From Solibacillus sp. FSL R5-0449 (GTDB lineage: Bacteria; Bacillota; Bacilli; Bacillales_A; Planococcaceae), in NCBI RefSeq assembly GCF_037975215.1, contig NZ_CP150239.1:3518824-3582823 (forward strand): a DNA stretch of 64,000 nt, given 5' to 3'. Shown here one piece after another: positions 45,882 through 55,670 of the stretch (positions are counted from its first letter, which is position 1; each line of letters starts with the position of its first letter). The position numbers and the translations under genes are program-made. The notes beneath the pieces were generated by a model. The model made no database searches. It had not been told where the DNA came from and saw only the letters and a list, made by a program, of their open reading frames with translations.

Positions 45882-46442
45882 TTAGAACGGTAAATCGTCT
45901 TCAGACACTTCAATCGGTCCTTTGCTGTTTGCAAATGGATCTTCATCTACACGTGTATAGTTTTGCTGATTTTGAGATGGCTGTTGATAAGAACCGTATG
46001 AATCCTGGGATTGCGCGCCTCCAAATTGTTGGTTAGGCTGATTATAAGATGGCTGACCACCATAATTTTGCCCACCACTGTATTGTTGGCTTTGTGCACC
46101 TTGTGATGCATTAGCTCCTCCACGTGGTTCTAAGAACTGCACTGAATCAGCAACGACATCTGTTGTATACACACGCTTTCCATCTTGTCCTTCAAAGCTA
46201 CCTGTTTGAATACGACCTTCTACACCAATCAAACTCCCTTTTCTCATGAAGTTTGCTAAGTTTTCAGCTTGTTTTCTCCAGGCGATACAGCCTATGAAAT
46301 CTGCTTCACGTTCACCAGACTGGCTCGAAAATGTACGGTTTACGGCAATCGTAAAACGTGCCATTGGAACTCCACTCGGTGTGTAACGAAGCTCTGGATC
46401 CTTTGTAAGTCTTCCGACTAATACGACACGGTTAATCATCAA
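45882..46442 (-). CDS. ssb: Single-stranded DNA-binding protein
   Basis: 186 residues: an OB-fold domain ([20 protein letters not shown]) over the first 110, a Gln/Gly/Asn-rich linker and the acidic tip SEDDLPF that recruits partner proteins. Located between rpsF and rpsR, the SsbA position. Confidence 0.97.
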   Translation of the reverse strand: MMINRVVLVGRLTKDPELRYTPSGVPMARFTIAVNRTFSSQSGEREADFIGCIAWRKQAENLANFMRKGSLIGVEGRIQTGSFEGQDGKRVYTTDVVADSVQFLEPRGGANASQGAQSQQYSGGQNYGGQPSYNQPNQQFGGAQSQDSYGSYQQPSQNQQNYTRVDEDPFANSKGPIEVSEDDLPF

Positions 46443-46477
46443 TGCACCCTCCTTTTTTTCAGCATTTAAGTTAAAAA

Positions 46478-46768
46478 TTATTTGTCTTCTTCGCGTACTG
46501 CGATGTGACGGATGATGTCTTCGCTGATGTTAGCTAGACGAGTGTACTCGTTGATAGCTTCAGTACCAGCGTTAACTTTCACGATTTGGTAGAAACCTTC
46601 GCGGAAGTCATTGATTTCGTAAGCTAAACGACGCTTACCCCAATCTTTTGCTTCTGTGATCTCTGCACCATTTGAAGTTAAGATTTCTTGGAAACGCTCT
46701 ACTAAAGCTTTCTTCGCTTCTTCTTCAATGTTTGGGCGGATGATGTACATTAATTCGTACTTTCTCAT
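46478..46768 (-). CDS. rpsF: 30S ribosomal protein S6
   Basis: 96 residues from the ATG at 46768 ([20 protein letters not shown]), nine bases after AAGGAGG; a GTG four codons earlier overlaps the Shine-Dalgarno. First gene of rpsF-ssb-rpsR. The leader contains a hairpin (GCTCCCTA…TAGGAGAGC), but I could not recognise the known S6:S18 leader motif. Confidence 0.96.
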   Translation of the reverse strand: MRKYELMYIIRPNIEEEAKKALVERFQEILTSNGAEITEAKDWGKRRLAYEINDFREGFYQIVKVNAGTEAINEYTRLANISEDIIRHIAVREEDK

Positions 46769-47163
46769 TTGTGTTTGCACCTCCTTATGGACTTGGGCTC
46801 TCCTACTAAATAGGGAGCAAGGAGTAAGTAACTTCTATTACTCACATCAATGAATTGTATCATAGTTACCCATTAGGTGCAACCTCAGATGTCTTTTAAA
46901 AATACTTTATAAAGTATGATTCGAAATAAAGTTTACTTTCCTGATAAGAGCAGCTCACCTTTTGCAAATAAAACTAAAATTTATTTTTACAGTTTTCCCT
47001 ATCTTTTATTATTAATCCGCATTTTTACCATACTAATAGACCTATATTGAATAATCCTTTTTAATCAATTATTTACCTGCTTGATTTAAAGACATTAAGA
47101 GGACAACAATTAACAGAAATTTCCGATAAAATATTTCCTATTAAAGGAAAAAGGAGGTTTTTT
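46769..47163. other. Intergenic region upstream of rpsF and of the propeller gene
   Basis: About 395 bp that must hold two divergent promoters. Only the rpsF leader hairpin near 46795-46820 and the AAAGGAGG ribosome site at 47150 stand out; no gene is seen. Confidence 0.5.
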
Positions 47164-49974
47164 ATGTTCAGTCAATTGTTTATAAAAGGATTTAAATTGA
47201 TTATTGTTGCAGTTATGGTCCTTACTGTGTCGTTAGGATTTAGTAACCTCTCCTATGCAAACGATGAAAATGTAGTGGCCCAGTTAAAAAACCGCGGTTT
47301 TAAAGAACCCGTCAACTTAGGCGTCGGGGCTTCCGAGGTAGTTCTAATTAATGCTGTCTTTGGACGGGAAGATGGAAAAGACGTTGTTTATTCAACAGCT
47401 AACGGCGGTATTTTCAATATCGTCGATGTTCAAACAAATGAATTGTTATTCTCTAAACAAATGGATAATATCTCTCAAGTTTGGAGTCACTCAATTTCAA
47501 AAGATGGCACTGTCTTTATCGCTGCATTAACAAATACAAATGTTGGTGAAGTCTGGAGCTATTCTCCCCAAACAAAACAGCTTTCCAAACTGGGTACACC
47601 GAATGCCGATCATCAATTATGGAGCAGTACTACAGATGAGGCCGGAAACTTATATGTAGGTTCCTACGCTGAAGGCAATGGACGAATTTTCAAATATGAT
47701 TCAGCTGCAAAACAGTTCATTGATTTAGGAAAGATCGATGATGGAGCGGCGAGCTATGTACGTTCTTTAGAATATTACGAAGGCTATTTATATGCCGGAT
47801 TAGGTGTTTCCGGAAAGGTATATCGTATTAATGCAACTACATTTGAAAAAGAGGATATTACGAAAAATGTTCCGGAAATAATCGGTAAACCAGTAGAAGA
47901 AATTAATTTTGCATATGATATGTCAATCGTCGGCCAGTATTTAGTGACACGTTTTGATGAAGGAAAAGAAGGAGCTATTTTAATTTATAATCTGCAAACT
48001 CAGCAGTGGGTCGAAGATTTTAAACTCGGTAAATTACATGATGGTTCAATAGATGATGTTGGCAGCTTTGGCTTTATTCAGCTTCCTTCAAAAGATAACA
48101 AAATGTATGTAGTACACAATCGTGAATTTGTAGAAGTTGATATGACAACACTTGAAATACGTCGAACAGGTATCAGCTATGCTGCAGGACTGCGTGGTGG
48201 TGCTATCCTACAATTTAATACTACTGAATTGCCGGGCGATTCAATTGTAACAATGTCACGGTTAGGACAGCTTGTCGTTGCAAACCTGCAAACAGGGAAA
48301 TCTCAAACTTTACCTGGTGTAATGGTTGCCTCTCCTTTAAAATTGCACAATTTAGGAGAAGGTCCTGATGGGAATCTTTATATGACGACTTACCCAGGCG
48401 GTCCAAAAGGTTCTAGGTTTAATACAAAAACAAATCAGTTTGTTACTTATAGTCAAGGACAGGCAGAAGGAATAATCGCCGGTAATAACAGTGACCTTTA
48501 TTTCGGTATTTACCCAGGTGCCGTAATTCAAAAGATGAACACTGACACATTAGCAAGTGAAACGCTGTTTGAATTAAAAACGGATTACAATCAGGATCGC
48601 CCTTACATTATGAAATTTGAAGACAATAAATTATTAATCGGGACAATTCCTAACTATCAAAAGCTAGGCGGATCTCTTACGATTTTTGATACAACGACAA
48701 ATGAACGAAATACGTATACCAATATTGTGAAAGACCAAAGTATTGTTGGCTTGGCAATGCACAACGGCAAAATTTACGGTTCCACAACAATTCGTGGCGG
48801 TTTGGATATTAATCCGACTGCATCTGAAGCTAAACTGTTTATTTGGGATATTGCCGAAGAACGTGTCATAAAGGAAACAGAGCTGGCGATTGACGAATTA
48901 GATGCACCACCAATGATAAGCGGCTTAACATTCGGACTAGATGATTTATTGTGGGGAGCGGTAGATGGTATTATTTTTGCTTTAAATCCTGAAACGCTCG
49001 ATGTTGTGAAATATAAAAACTTGTATCCGTCTATTAAAAACCGTGGTATGTGGCGGCCAGTTCATATCGAATTTGGAAAGGACGGCCTATTATATACAGA
49101 TGTTGCAGGTAAACTTACAGTAATAGATCCTGAAACGTTGGACTCTGTTTCACTTATTTCAAACGGTCCTGAAATAGACTTCATGGTATTAGCCGAAGAT
49201 GCAGCCGGGAATGAAAATATTTATTACATCGATGCTACTGCAACTCATCTTTATATGATTCCTGTAGTTGAAGGTGGCCAGGTTGTAACGCCTGAAATAC
49301 CTGAAATGGAGATAATTTATGTTGAAATGGAAAACAGTAGCTTTGAAGAACCGGTAATAGATAACAAAATTTCCGGTTGGTCTTCATTGTTCGGTACATT
49401 TTCTCCAAATGCAATGTTTGAGGTAAGTTCTGTACGTGCTCACAGTGGTGAAAATAGTTTAAAAATAGTGGACACTGCTCAAAACGAAACAGTATTTGCT
49501 CAGTCTGATCTTATCCCGATTGATGCTGGACAGACCTATACTGCCTCAACAAAGCTATTTTTGGAAGATGGCAGTGCTACACTTCTATTCCGTTACTATG
49601 ATGAAAACGGGGTACAGACAGGTACGGATATAGATAATGAAAGTATTATTCACGTACGTGGCGGTCATAAGGAATGGCAAACTGTTCAAGCTGTAGTAAC
49701 AGCACCAGCAGAAGCTAAATATGCTCGTATTCATGTTGGTACTTCAAATTACTTCACAACGAATGGTGCCTATTTTGACAATATGCAATTAACGTTTGAA
49801 AGGGAAAAAGTAAGTACCCCGGAAGAACCTGAGCAACCTGTAAAACCAGGCAAAGGCAATCAACCTGAAAAACCTGGTAAGGGGAATCAGCCAGATAAAC
49901 CCGGTAAAGGAAACCAACCAGAAAAGCCTGGTAAAGGCAATCAGCCAGACAAACCTGGTAAAGGGAATAACTGA
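47164..49974 (+). CDS. Secreted beta-propeller protein with carbohydrate-binding domain and PGKGN repeats
   Basis: 936 residues. Signal peptide (about 1-36, ending SNLSYAND), then roughly residues 40-710 of repeated beta-blade segments of YncE/SMP-30-like style (LWSSTTDEAGNLYVGSYAEG; ITSGLTFG-like blades), then a jelly-roll CBM_4_9-like domain (about 718-880, NSSFEEPV…GWSSLFG, DIDNESII…, YFDNMQLTF), then four and two-thirds copies of the nonapeptide KPGKGNQPE/D. No LPXTG, transmembrane end or SLH domain. Probably extracellular, possibly wall-bound through the basic tail. Not a normal gene of this locus and of unknown function. Confidence 0.75.
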   Translation: MFSQLFIKGFKLIIVAVMVLTVSLGFSNLSYANDENVVAQLKNRGFKEPVNLGVGASEVVLINAVFGREDGKDVVYSTANGGIFNIVDVQTNELLFSKQMDNISQVWSHSISKDGTVFIAALTNTNVGEVWSYSPQTKQLSKLGTPNADHQLWSSTTDEAGNLYVGSYAEGNGRIFKYDSAAKQFIDLGKIDDGAASYVRSLEYYEGYLYAGLGVSGKVYRINATTFEKEDITKNVPEIIGKPVEEINFAYDMSIVGQYLVTRFDEGKEGAILIYNLQTQQWVEDFKLGKLHDGSIDDVGSFGFIQLPSKDNKMYVVHNREFVEVDMTTLEIRRTGISYAAGLRGGAILQFNTTELPGDSIVTMSRLGQLVVANLQTGKSQTLPGVMVASPLKLHNLGEGPDGNLYMTTYPGGPKGSRFNTKTNQFVTYSQGQAEGIIAGNNSDLYFGIYPGAVIQKMNTDTLASETLFELKTDYNQDRPYIMKFEDNKLLIGTIPNYQKLGGSLTIFDTTTNERNTYTNIVKDQSIVGLAMHNGKIYGSTTIRGGLDINPTASEAKLFIWDIAEERVIKETELAIDELDAPPMISGLTFGLDDLLWGAVDGIIFALNPETLDVVKYKNLYPSIKNRGMWRPVHIEFGKDGLLYTDVAGKLTVIDPETLDSVSLISNGPEIDFMVLAEDAAGNENIYYIDATATHLYMIPVVEGGQVVTPEIPEMEIIYVEMENSSFEEPVIDNKISGWSSLFGTFSPNAMFEVSSVRAHSGENSLKIVDTAQNETVFAQSDLIPIDAGQTYTASTKLFLEDGSATLLFRYYDENGVQTGTDIDNESIIHVRGGHKEWQTVQAVVTAPAEAKYARIHVGTSNYFTTNGAYFDNMQLTFEREKVSTPEEPEQPVKPGKGNQPEKPGKGNQPDKPGKGNQPEKPGKGNQPDKPGKGNN
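49843..49971 (+). repeat. 27-bp tandem coding repeat
   Basis: Units start at 49843, 49870, 49897, 49924 and 49951 (last one partial), coding KPGKGNQP followed by E, D, E, D. The alternation implies a 54-bp higher-order duplication. Synonymous differences between units show the array is not brand new. Confidence 0.9.
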
Positions 49975-49983
49975 TAAATAGAA

Positions 49984-50023
49984 AAAGGGATACTTCGAAT
50001 ATTACTATCCGGAGTATCCCTTT
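49984..50023. terminator. Bidirectional terminator
   Basis: AAAGGGATACT (49984-49994) pairs with AGTATCCCTTT (50013-50023) between the convergent propeller gene and ychF. Confidence 0.85.
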
Positions 50024-50031
50024 GCTTTATT

Positions 50032-51132
50032 TTATACGTTGAATAAGAATTCCATAACGTCGCCGTCTTGAACTACATACTCTTTACCTTCAGCGCGTAC
50101 TTTGCCTGCTTCTTTTGCAGCCGGTTTTGAACCGTACTCTACTAAATCCGTAAATGCTACTGTTTCAGCACGGATAAAGCCACGTTCAAAGTCAGTATGA
50201 ATAATACCGGCACATTGAGGTGCTTTCATCCCTTTGCGGAATGTCCATGCACGAACTTCCTGTACACCTGCTGTAAAGTAAGTAGCTAAACCTAATAGGC
50301 TATATGAAGCTTTAATCAATTGGTCTAAACCTGATTCAGCAATTCCTAATTCAGCTAAAAATTCTTTTTTCTCGTCGTCTTCCAACTCAGAAATTTCTTC
50401 TTCAATTTTCGCACAAACTGTAATAACTTGTGCGCCTTCAGCTGCTGCGTACTCTTGTACCATTTTTACATACTTGTTTTCAGATGGATCCGCTACCTCA
50501 TCTTCAGAAACGTTCGCAACATAAAGCATTGGTTTGATTGTTAATAGGTGTAAACCTTTAATTACTTTTTTCTCATCATCTGAAAGGTCTGCGGCACGCG
50601 CAGGTTTTTCAGCTTCCAATACTTCTTTTAGCTTTTGAAGAATCGGCTCTTCAACCATTGCATCTTTATCTTTTTGCTTTGCCATTTTTGCTACACGTGC
50701 AATACGTTTATCCACTGATTCCATATCCGCTAAAATTAACTCCAAGTTAATAACTTCAATGTCATCGATCGGGTTTACTGTACCTGAAACGTGCGTAATA
50801 TTCTCATCCTCAAAACAACGAACAACTTGGCAAATCGCATCTACTTCACGAATGTGAGCAAGGAATTTGTTACCTAAACCTTCACCAGTAGAAGCACCTT
50901 TAACGATACCTGCGATGTCTGTGAATTCAAAAGTTGTCGGAACTGTTTTCTTTGGTACTACTAATTCTGTTAATTTGTCTAAACGCTCATCCGGAACCGT
51001 TACACTACCAACGTTCGGTTCGATTGTTGCGAACGGATAGTTAGCCGCAAGTGCGCCTGCTTTTGTAATTGCGTTGAATAAAGTCGATTTCCCAACGTTA
51101 GGTAAACCAACAATACCAGCTGTTAATGCCAT
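50032..51132 (-). CDS. ychF: Ribosome-binding ATPase YchF
   Basis: 366 residues of Obg family: G1 [16 protein letters not shown]3 [10 protein letters not shown], a coiled coil in the middle and a C-terminal TGS domain ([15 protein letters not shown]). The family prefers ATP and binds ribosomes. ATG behind AAAGGTTG. Confidence 0.97.
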   Translation of the reverse strand: MALTAGIVGLPNVGKSTLFNAITKAGALAANYPFATIEPNVGSVTVPDERLDKLTELVVPKKTVPTTFEFTDIAGIVKGASTGEGLGNKFLAHIREVDAICQVVRCFEDENITHVSGTVNPIDDIEVINLELILADMESVDKRIARVAKMAKQKDKDAMVEEPILQKLKEVLEAEKPARAADLSDDEKKVIKGLHLLTIKPMLYVANVSEDEVADPSENKYVKMVQEYAAAEGAQVITVCAKIEEEISELEDDEKKEFLAELGIAESGLDQLIKASYSLLGLATYFTAGVQEVRAWTFRKGMKAPQCAGIIHTDFERGFIRAETVAFTDLVEYGSKPAAKEAGKVRAEGKEYVVQDGDVMEFLFNV

Positions 51133-51260
51133 ATTGACACAACCTTTCTATGTTCAGTTCATTTAAATTTATGATTAATTCTTTTATGGATTTTTCTGTC
51201 CATTAAATTTTACAACCTTGTCTATTATATTGATTGCGCGCTCAAAAGTCTATTTTGCTT

Positions 51261-51461
51261 TTAGACTTCTTCTGCCTGGCGTAAAATTTTCTTCATTTTT
51301 TTCTCGAACTCGCGGCGTGGAATCATAACGCTATGTCCGCAACCTTCACATTTTATGCGAATATCAGCACCTAATCGAATTACTTTCCATTCGTTTGTGC
51401 CACAAGGATGTTGTTTTTTCATTTCCACAACGTCATTTAGACCGTACTGCTTTGCTTCCAT
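51261..51461 (-). CDS. yyzM: DUF951 protein (YyzM)
   Basis: 66 residues with KKQHPCGTNEWKVIRLGADI and a C-x-x-C-G pair, an OB/SH3-like small protein found between ychF and mscS in Bacillales. Possible nucleic-acid binder; function unknown. Three bases after the mscS stop. Confidence 0.88.
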   Translation of the reverse strand: MEAKQYGLNDVVEMKKQHPCGTNEWKVIRLGADIRIKCEGCGHSVMIPRREFEKKMKKILRQAEEV

Positions 51462-51464
51462 CTA

Positions 51465-52379
51465 TTATTCTCCTCTCTGATTTCGCTCATAGAACATCAT
51501 TTTCGGTACAGCAAGTGGAATACCGTTGCGCGTTAGGATGTCGATCACATCTTTCCGAATAGTACGCGATATTGAATATTGCTGTAATGGTAATGTTTCT
51601 ATTGTAATAGCAATCGTTGCTTCTGTGCTTGTCGTATTTGTGACACCTAAAAAGACAGGAGCTGAAACAAGCTCCTCATATTTTTGCGGTAACGTATCCA
51701 AATAGTTTTGGATGACCATCTGCACTTTTTCAATATTTGCATCGAGCGAAATTTGCATATTTATCGTAGCTTTTGAGTTATTGATGGAATAGTTGATGAC
51801 ATCTACAATACTGCCGTTCGGAATAATAAACTGTTCTCCTGTTACTCCCTTTACTTTCGTTGTGCGAAGACCGATTTCCATAACGGTACCTTCTGCTGTA
51901 TTGATTTTCACAAAATCCCCTACACCAAACTGGTCTTCTAAAATAATGAAGAATCCTGTAATGACATCCTTCACTAAGTTTTGCGCACCAAAGGCGATGG
52001 CTACAGAAGCAATCCCGGCCCCTGCCAGCAATCCGGCAACTTGGATATTCATAGCCGATAAAACCCCCATAATGGCAGAGAAGTACACTAAATAGCTCAG
52101 AACGCTTTGCAGCAGTTTTACAATTGTAAGATGCCGGCGTTCATTCGTTCTTACACGCAGCATAAACACACGATGAATGATCTTTTTGCCGATAAAAACG
52201 ACAAGATATGAAATAACGATAATCGCCAGAATCTTCGCGCTGGCTATAATAATAGCGTCCCAAAATTCAGCACTTGTGACGTAATCCCACAGCCTTGTCG
52301 TGTAGTGTGCGAGTCCCTTTAAGTCTGTTTCAGAGAATTCTTCTAAATCTAATTTCAAATCTTCTTCCAAATTTACCAC
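51465..52379 (-). CDS. Small-conductance mechanosensitive channel (MscS family)
   Basis: 304 residues, three hydrophobic segments, the pore-lining helix AGLLAGAGIASVAIAFGAQN followed by DVITGFFIILEDQFGVGDFV, and a C-terminal cytoplasmic domain. Opens under membrane tension to release solutes. ATG behind GAGGTGG. Corresponds to the yyaE-yyaD region gene of Bacillus relatives. Confidence 0.93.
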   Translation of the reverse strand: MVNLEEDLKLDLEEFSETDLKGLAHYTTRLWDYVTSAEFWDAIIIASAKILAIIVISYLVVFIGKKIIHRVFMLRVRTNERRHLTIVKLLQSVLSYLVYFSAIMGVLSAMNIQVAGLLAGAGIASVAIAFGAQNLVKDVITGFFIILEDQFGVGDFVKINTAEGTVMEIGLRTTKVKGVTGEQFIIPNGSIVDVINYSINNSKATINMQISLDANIEKVQMVIQNYLDTLPQKYEELVSAPVFLGVTNTTSTEATIAITIETLPLQQYSISRTIRKDVIDILTRNGIPLAVPKMMFYERNQRGE

Positions 52380-52485
52380 CTCTTGTATAACAAACTTTAA
52401 AATTGAATATACTGCATAAATATATCGTATTTCAGCTTATTTCTCGAGTAATCTACTTAAATCAGAAAATTAAAGGAGTGATAAT

Positions 52486-53112
52486 ATGACACAAGCCTGT
52501 CCACAAAATTATAGCGTTCATTACGAGCAAACGAGCGCTGTTTGGGAGCTGAGCGAAATCTTTTTAAAAACGATTCCGTTTGACCATGAAGAACTTATTT
52601 TTTGCTGTATCGGTACTGACCGGTCTACAGGTGATGCACTAGGTCCGATCATTGGGAGCCAGCTGCACCAAACTTTCTCATTTCCATTTCCGGTAGTTGG
52701 AACATTGCAGGCACCGCTTCATGCGCTCAATATCGTAGAACGCTATGAACAGCTTATTAACGAAAAAGAACAACCTTTTATTATTGCAATTGATGCTTGC
52801 TTAGGTGAATCAAATGCAATTGGTTCTATTCTAATCCAACAGGGTCCTCTTTATCCCGGTAAAGCCGTGAAAAAGGAATTGCCCCCTATTGGTAACATCT
52901 CTGTTAAAGGAATTGTTAACGTAGGAGGCTTTATGGAAGCGAAAGTATTACAAAATACAAGATTGCATGTTACGTATTCTATGAGTGATAAAATTGTTCG
53001 TGCCCTCGTTTTAGCATGGCAGCGTCATTTACTGAAACGGAAAAGTGAGCGCAACGAGTATCCCGACCATCAAAATCGCTGGCAGCAGATTGGCTATACG
53101 GATTTTCGTTAA
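52486..53112 (+). CDS. yyaC: Sporulation protein YyaC
   Basis: 208 residues. The core FCCIGTDRSTGDALGPIIGS and FIIAIDACLGESNAIGSI match YyaC, a HybD/GPR-like family tied to sporulation; the active role is unclear. ATG behind AAAGGAGTGAT. Its last 28 codons overlap the end of the DUF554 gene on the other strand. Supports a spore-former. Confidence 0.93.
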   Translation: MTQACPQNYSVHYEQTSAVWELSEIFLKTIPFDHEELIFCCIGTDRSTGDALGPIIGSQLHQTFSFPFPVVGTLQAPLHALNIVERYEQLINEKEQPFIIAIDACLGESNAIGSILIQQGPLYPGKAVKKELPPIGNISVKGIVNVGGFMEAKVLQNTRLHVTYSMSDKIVRALVLAWQRHLLKRKSERNEYPDHQNRWQQIGYTDFR

Positions 53113-53736
53113 ACCAGCAATATTCAAACCGATTGCCATTATCATAATCCCGCCTGTTGCCGTCATTTCTGTAATGAATAGATCCAGCGCTTCACTAGGA
53201 ATATATGTACTAATAACACCGGCAAACAATGCAATCGAACCTTGATATAAAAGTACAGGAATGGCCGATAATAAGACACCGATCCCTAAAGTTGAACTTA
53301 ATATTATCGACATAAATCCATCGATAATCCCTTTAGTGATGAGGATATTATGATCATTGCGCAATCCGCTATCGAGAGCACCGAGAATTCCCATTGAGCC
53401 AATAACAAAAATGAGCGTTGCGGTAACAAACCCCTCTGCTATCGTTCCTTTTTGTGCGCGCTTACCGAAGAGTGATTCAATCCAATGACCGAAGCGATTA
53501 AACTTTCCTTCAAGGTCGAGCCTTTCACCGATGACCGCACCTATGATTAAACTGATGATAAGGATAATAAAATTCGTACTTTCCAATCCCATTTGGATAC
53601 CTAACAGTGCAACGACTAAACCGATAATGGATAGCACTGTCTGCTGCATGGATTCCGGGATATTTTTAAAAATACGGCCGACCAATGCACCGATAATGAT
53701 AAATAATGCATTTAACAGTGAACCAAGTAGTACCAT
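53029..53736 (-). CDS. DUF554 membrane protein
   Basis: 235 residues, about seven hydrophobic segments, start MVLLGSLLNALFIIIGALVG and motif IGAVIGERLDLE are typical of DUF554 (YdfK/YqgA). Function unknown. Overlaps yyaC tail-to-tail by 84 bp. Confidence 0.9.
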   Translation of the reverse strand: MVLLGSLLNALFIIIGALVGRIFKNIPESMQQTVLSIIGLVVALLGIQMGLESTNFIILIISLIIGAVIGERLDLEGKFNRFGHWIESLFGKRAQKGTIAEGFVTATLIFVIGSMGILGALDSGLRNDHNILITKGIIDGFMSIILSSTLGIGVLLSAIPVLLYQGSIALFAGVISTYIPSEALDLFITEMTATGGIMIMAIGLNIAGLTKIRIANLLPAILMVGILVALTFPFQ

Positions 53737-53815
53737 GAAATTTCCTCTTTCTATTTGCTGTCTACAAATTATTCAATTGTATGTATTTATACTTTTAATA
53801 TTATAACTGTTCATA

Positions 53816-53850
53816 AAAAAAGTGCTGGAACTTTTCGCTCAGCACTTTTT
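53816..53850 (-). terminator. Terminator of soj-spo0J
   Basis: AAAAAGTGCTG pairs with CAGCACTTTTT; on the minus strand seven T residues follow. It overlaps the spo0J stop. Confidence 0.85.
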
Positions 53851-54694
53851 ACTGTTGTTCCATATTTAATATTTCTAAAATACGGTGCAAATCATCATCT
53901 GAGTAAAACTCGATTTCGATTTTACCTTTATTCTTAGCTTTTTTGATTTGTACTTGTGTTCCAAAGTAATCACGTAACTGGGACTCTGTTGCCTGTGTAT
54001 GAATATCCTTTTTTGTAGGCTTTGTTTCACGTGAAACGGCCTCATTTAAATCTTGAATATACTTTTCCAATTGGCGAACATTAAGGTGATCCTTTATTAC
54101 TTTATGAGCTACTTCAGGTATGCGTCGCTTGTTTTTTAATCCGAGCAATGCACGGCCATGCCCCATAGTCAGTTTTCCTTCATTGACAAGGTCTCGAATA
54201 TCTTCCGGCAACTGCAGTAGACGTATTAAGTTAGCAATATGCGGTCGGCTTTTTCCTAACCGTTTTGCTAAATCATCTTGTGTAAAATTCAGTTTCACAA
54301 TTAAACTGTTATATGCCTCTGCCTCTTCAATTGGAGTTAAATCTTCACGTTGCAAGTTCTCCAAAATAGCTACTTCCATCATTTGCTGCTCATTAAAGTC
54401 TTTTACGATAACAGGTACTTCTGTTAAACCTGCACTTACAGCCGCACGATAACGGCGTTCACCGGCTACAATTTCATATTTCCTAGCATTTTTACGGACA
54501 ACAATCGGTTGAATAATACCATGTTCAATAATAGAGCTGGCTAATTCTTCAATTGCAGTTTCATCAAAGATTTTACGTGGCTGAAATGGATTTGCTAAAA
54601 TTTTCCCGACTGCAATTTGCTGTACCTGGTCTTCTTTATGTACGGCCTCTTCACGAAAAAGCGCATCAATTCCTTTACCTAAACCTTTAACCAT
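53849..54694 (-). CDS. spo0J: Chromosome partitioning protein Spo0J (ParB)
   Basis: 281 residues: GLGKGIDALFREE start, the CTP-binding GERRYRAAVSAGL motif, an HTH (TQDDLAKRLGKSRPHIANLI) and a C-terminal dimer domain. Binds parS and spreads as a CTP-dependent clamp. It contains a parS site within its own coding region. Start overlaps the soj stop by 8 bp. Confidence 0.97.
   Translation of the reverse strand: MVKGLGKGIDALFREEAVHKEDQVQQIAVGKILANPFQPRKIFDETAIEELASSIIEHGIIQPIVVRKNARKYEIVAGERRYRAAVSAGLTEVPVIVKDFNEQQMMEVAILENLQREDLTPIEEAEAYNSLIVKLNFTQDDLAKRLGKSRPHIANLIRLLQLPEDIRDLVNEGKLTMGHGRALLGLKNKRRIPEVAHKVIKDHLNVRQLEKYIQDLNEAVSRETKPTKKDIHTQATESQLRDYFGTQVQIKKAKNKGKIEIEFYSDDDLHRILEILNMEQQ
54023..54038. 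promoter_or_regulatory. parS centromere site
   Basis: TGTTTCACGTGAAACG matches the consensus TGTTTCACGTGAAACA at 15 of 16 bases; it is inside spo0J, as in B. subtilis. Confidence 0.95.
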
Positions 54695-55448
54695 TTTTAA
54701 TCACTTCCCTTGCAAACTCTAAGTAGATTTCCGCTCCGCGTGATTTTGCATCATATAAAATTACCGGTTTCCCATGGCTTGGTGCTTCACTTAACCGGAC
54801 ATTACGCGGAATAATCGAACGATATACTTTATCCTGGAAATAGCGTTTTACTTCATCGATTACTTGAAGTCCTAAATTCGTACGTGCATCCAGCATTGTG
54901 AGCAATACGCCATCGATCATTAACTCCTTGTTCAAATGCTTTTGGACAAGGCGCACTGTCGAGAGCAACTGGCTCAACCCCTCTAATGCATAATATTCGC
55001 ATTGGACCGGGATAATCAGTGCATCGGATGCCGTCAGTGCATTGATTGTTAATAAGCCAAGCGATGGCGGACAATCAATAATAATGAAATCGAAGTTATT
55101 TTTAATCTCCTGTAATGATTTCTTCAATCGAACTTCACGTGAAATTGTGGATACAAGCTCAATTTCAGCCCCTGCCAGAGATATTGTCGCAGGAACAATA
55201 TATAAATTTTCTACATCCGTTTGTTGAATGACACCTTTAATATCTTCATCATTGATCAATACGTCGTATACACAGCTCTCTAAATCACCTTTTCGAACAC
55301 CTAATCCGCTTGAAGCGTTACCTTGTGGGTCGATATCGATTATTAATACTTTCTTTCCTAAAAAAGCTAAACATGCACTTAAGTTAACAGAGGTTGTCGT
55401 TTTTCCAACGCCACCTTTTTGATTGGCTATCGCAATAATACGTCCCAA
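54687..55448 (-). CDS. soj: Chromosome partitioning ATPase Soj (ParA)
   Basis: 253 residues from a TTG at 55448 (MGRIIAIANQKGGVGKTTTS), which follows AGGTG at good spacing and matches the family start; the ORF opens at 55457. Deviant Walker A KGGVGKTT, Walker B FIIIDCPPSLG. Controls Spo0J, DnaA and origin segregation. Confidence 0.96.
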   Translation of the reverse strand: MGRIIAIANQKGGVGKTTTSVNLSACLAFLGKKVLIIDIDPQGNASSGLGVRKGDLESCVYDVLINDEDIKGVIQQTDVENLYIVPATISLAGAEIELVSTISREVRLKKSLQEIKNNFDFIIIDCPPSLGLLTINALTASDALIIPVQCEYYALEGLSQLLSTVRLVQKHLNKELMIDGVLLTMLDARTNLGLQVIDEVKRYFQDKVYRSIIPRNVRLSEAPSHGKPVILYDAKSRGAEIYLEFAREVIKNG

Positions 55449-55629
55449 TATCCGCACCTGCTTTCATCACTTCAATTTAGGTATATTTTTAAAGTCTAAA
55501 AATCTCGGATGACTAAATCTTCCTTTTACATTACTGTTTCTTTTATCTTAACAAAAAATGTTAGAAAACGATGCTATGAAACATAATTTATTTCAAAAAA
55601 ACTTGCTGATTCTAGTACTCTACTAAAAA

Positions 55630-55663
55630 AACTGCCTAGAAAGTCATTATCTTTCGGGCAGTT
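55630..55663 (-). terminator. Terminator of noc
   Basis: AACTGCC…GGCAGTT with an inner GAAAG/CTTTC stem; TTTTTTTAG follows on the minus strand. Confidence 0.8.
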
Positions 55664-55670
55664 CAGTAAT

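Noticed and set aside
46781..46860. S6:S18-binding leader RNA of rpsF
   Set aside because: A hairpin is present, but the conserved CCG-containing loop of the known motif is not recognisable.
55129..55146. parS-like sequence in soj
   Set aside because: Only the central TTCACGTGAAA core matches; five outer bases differ from the consensus.
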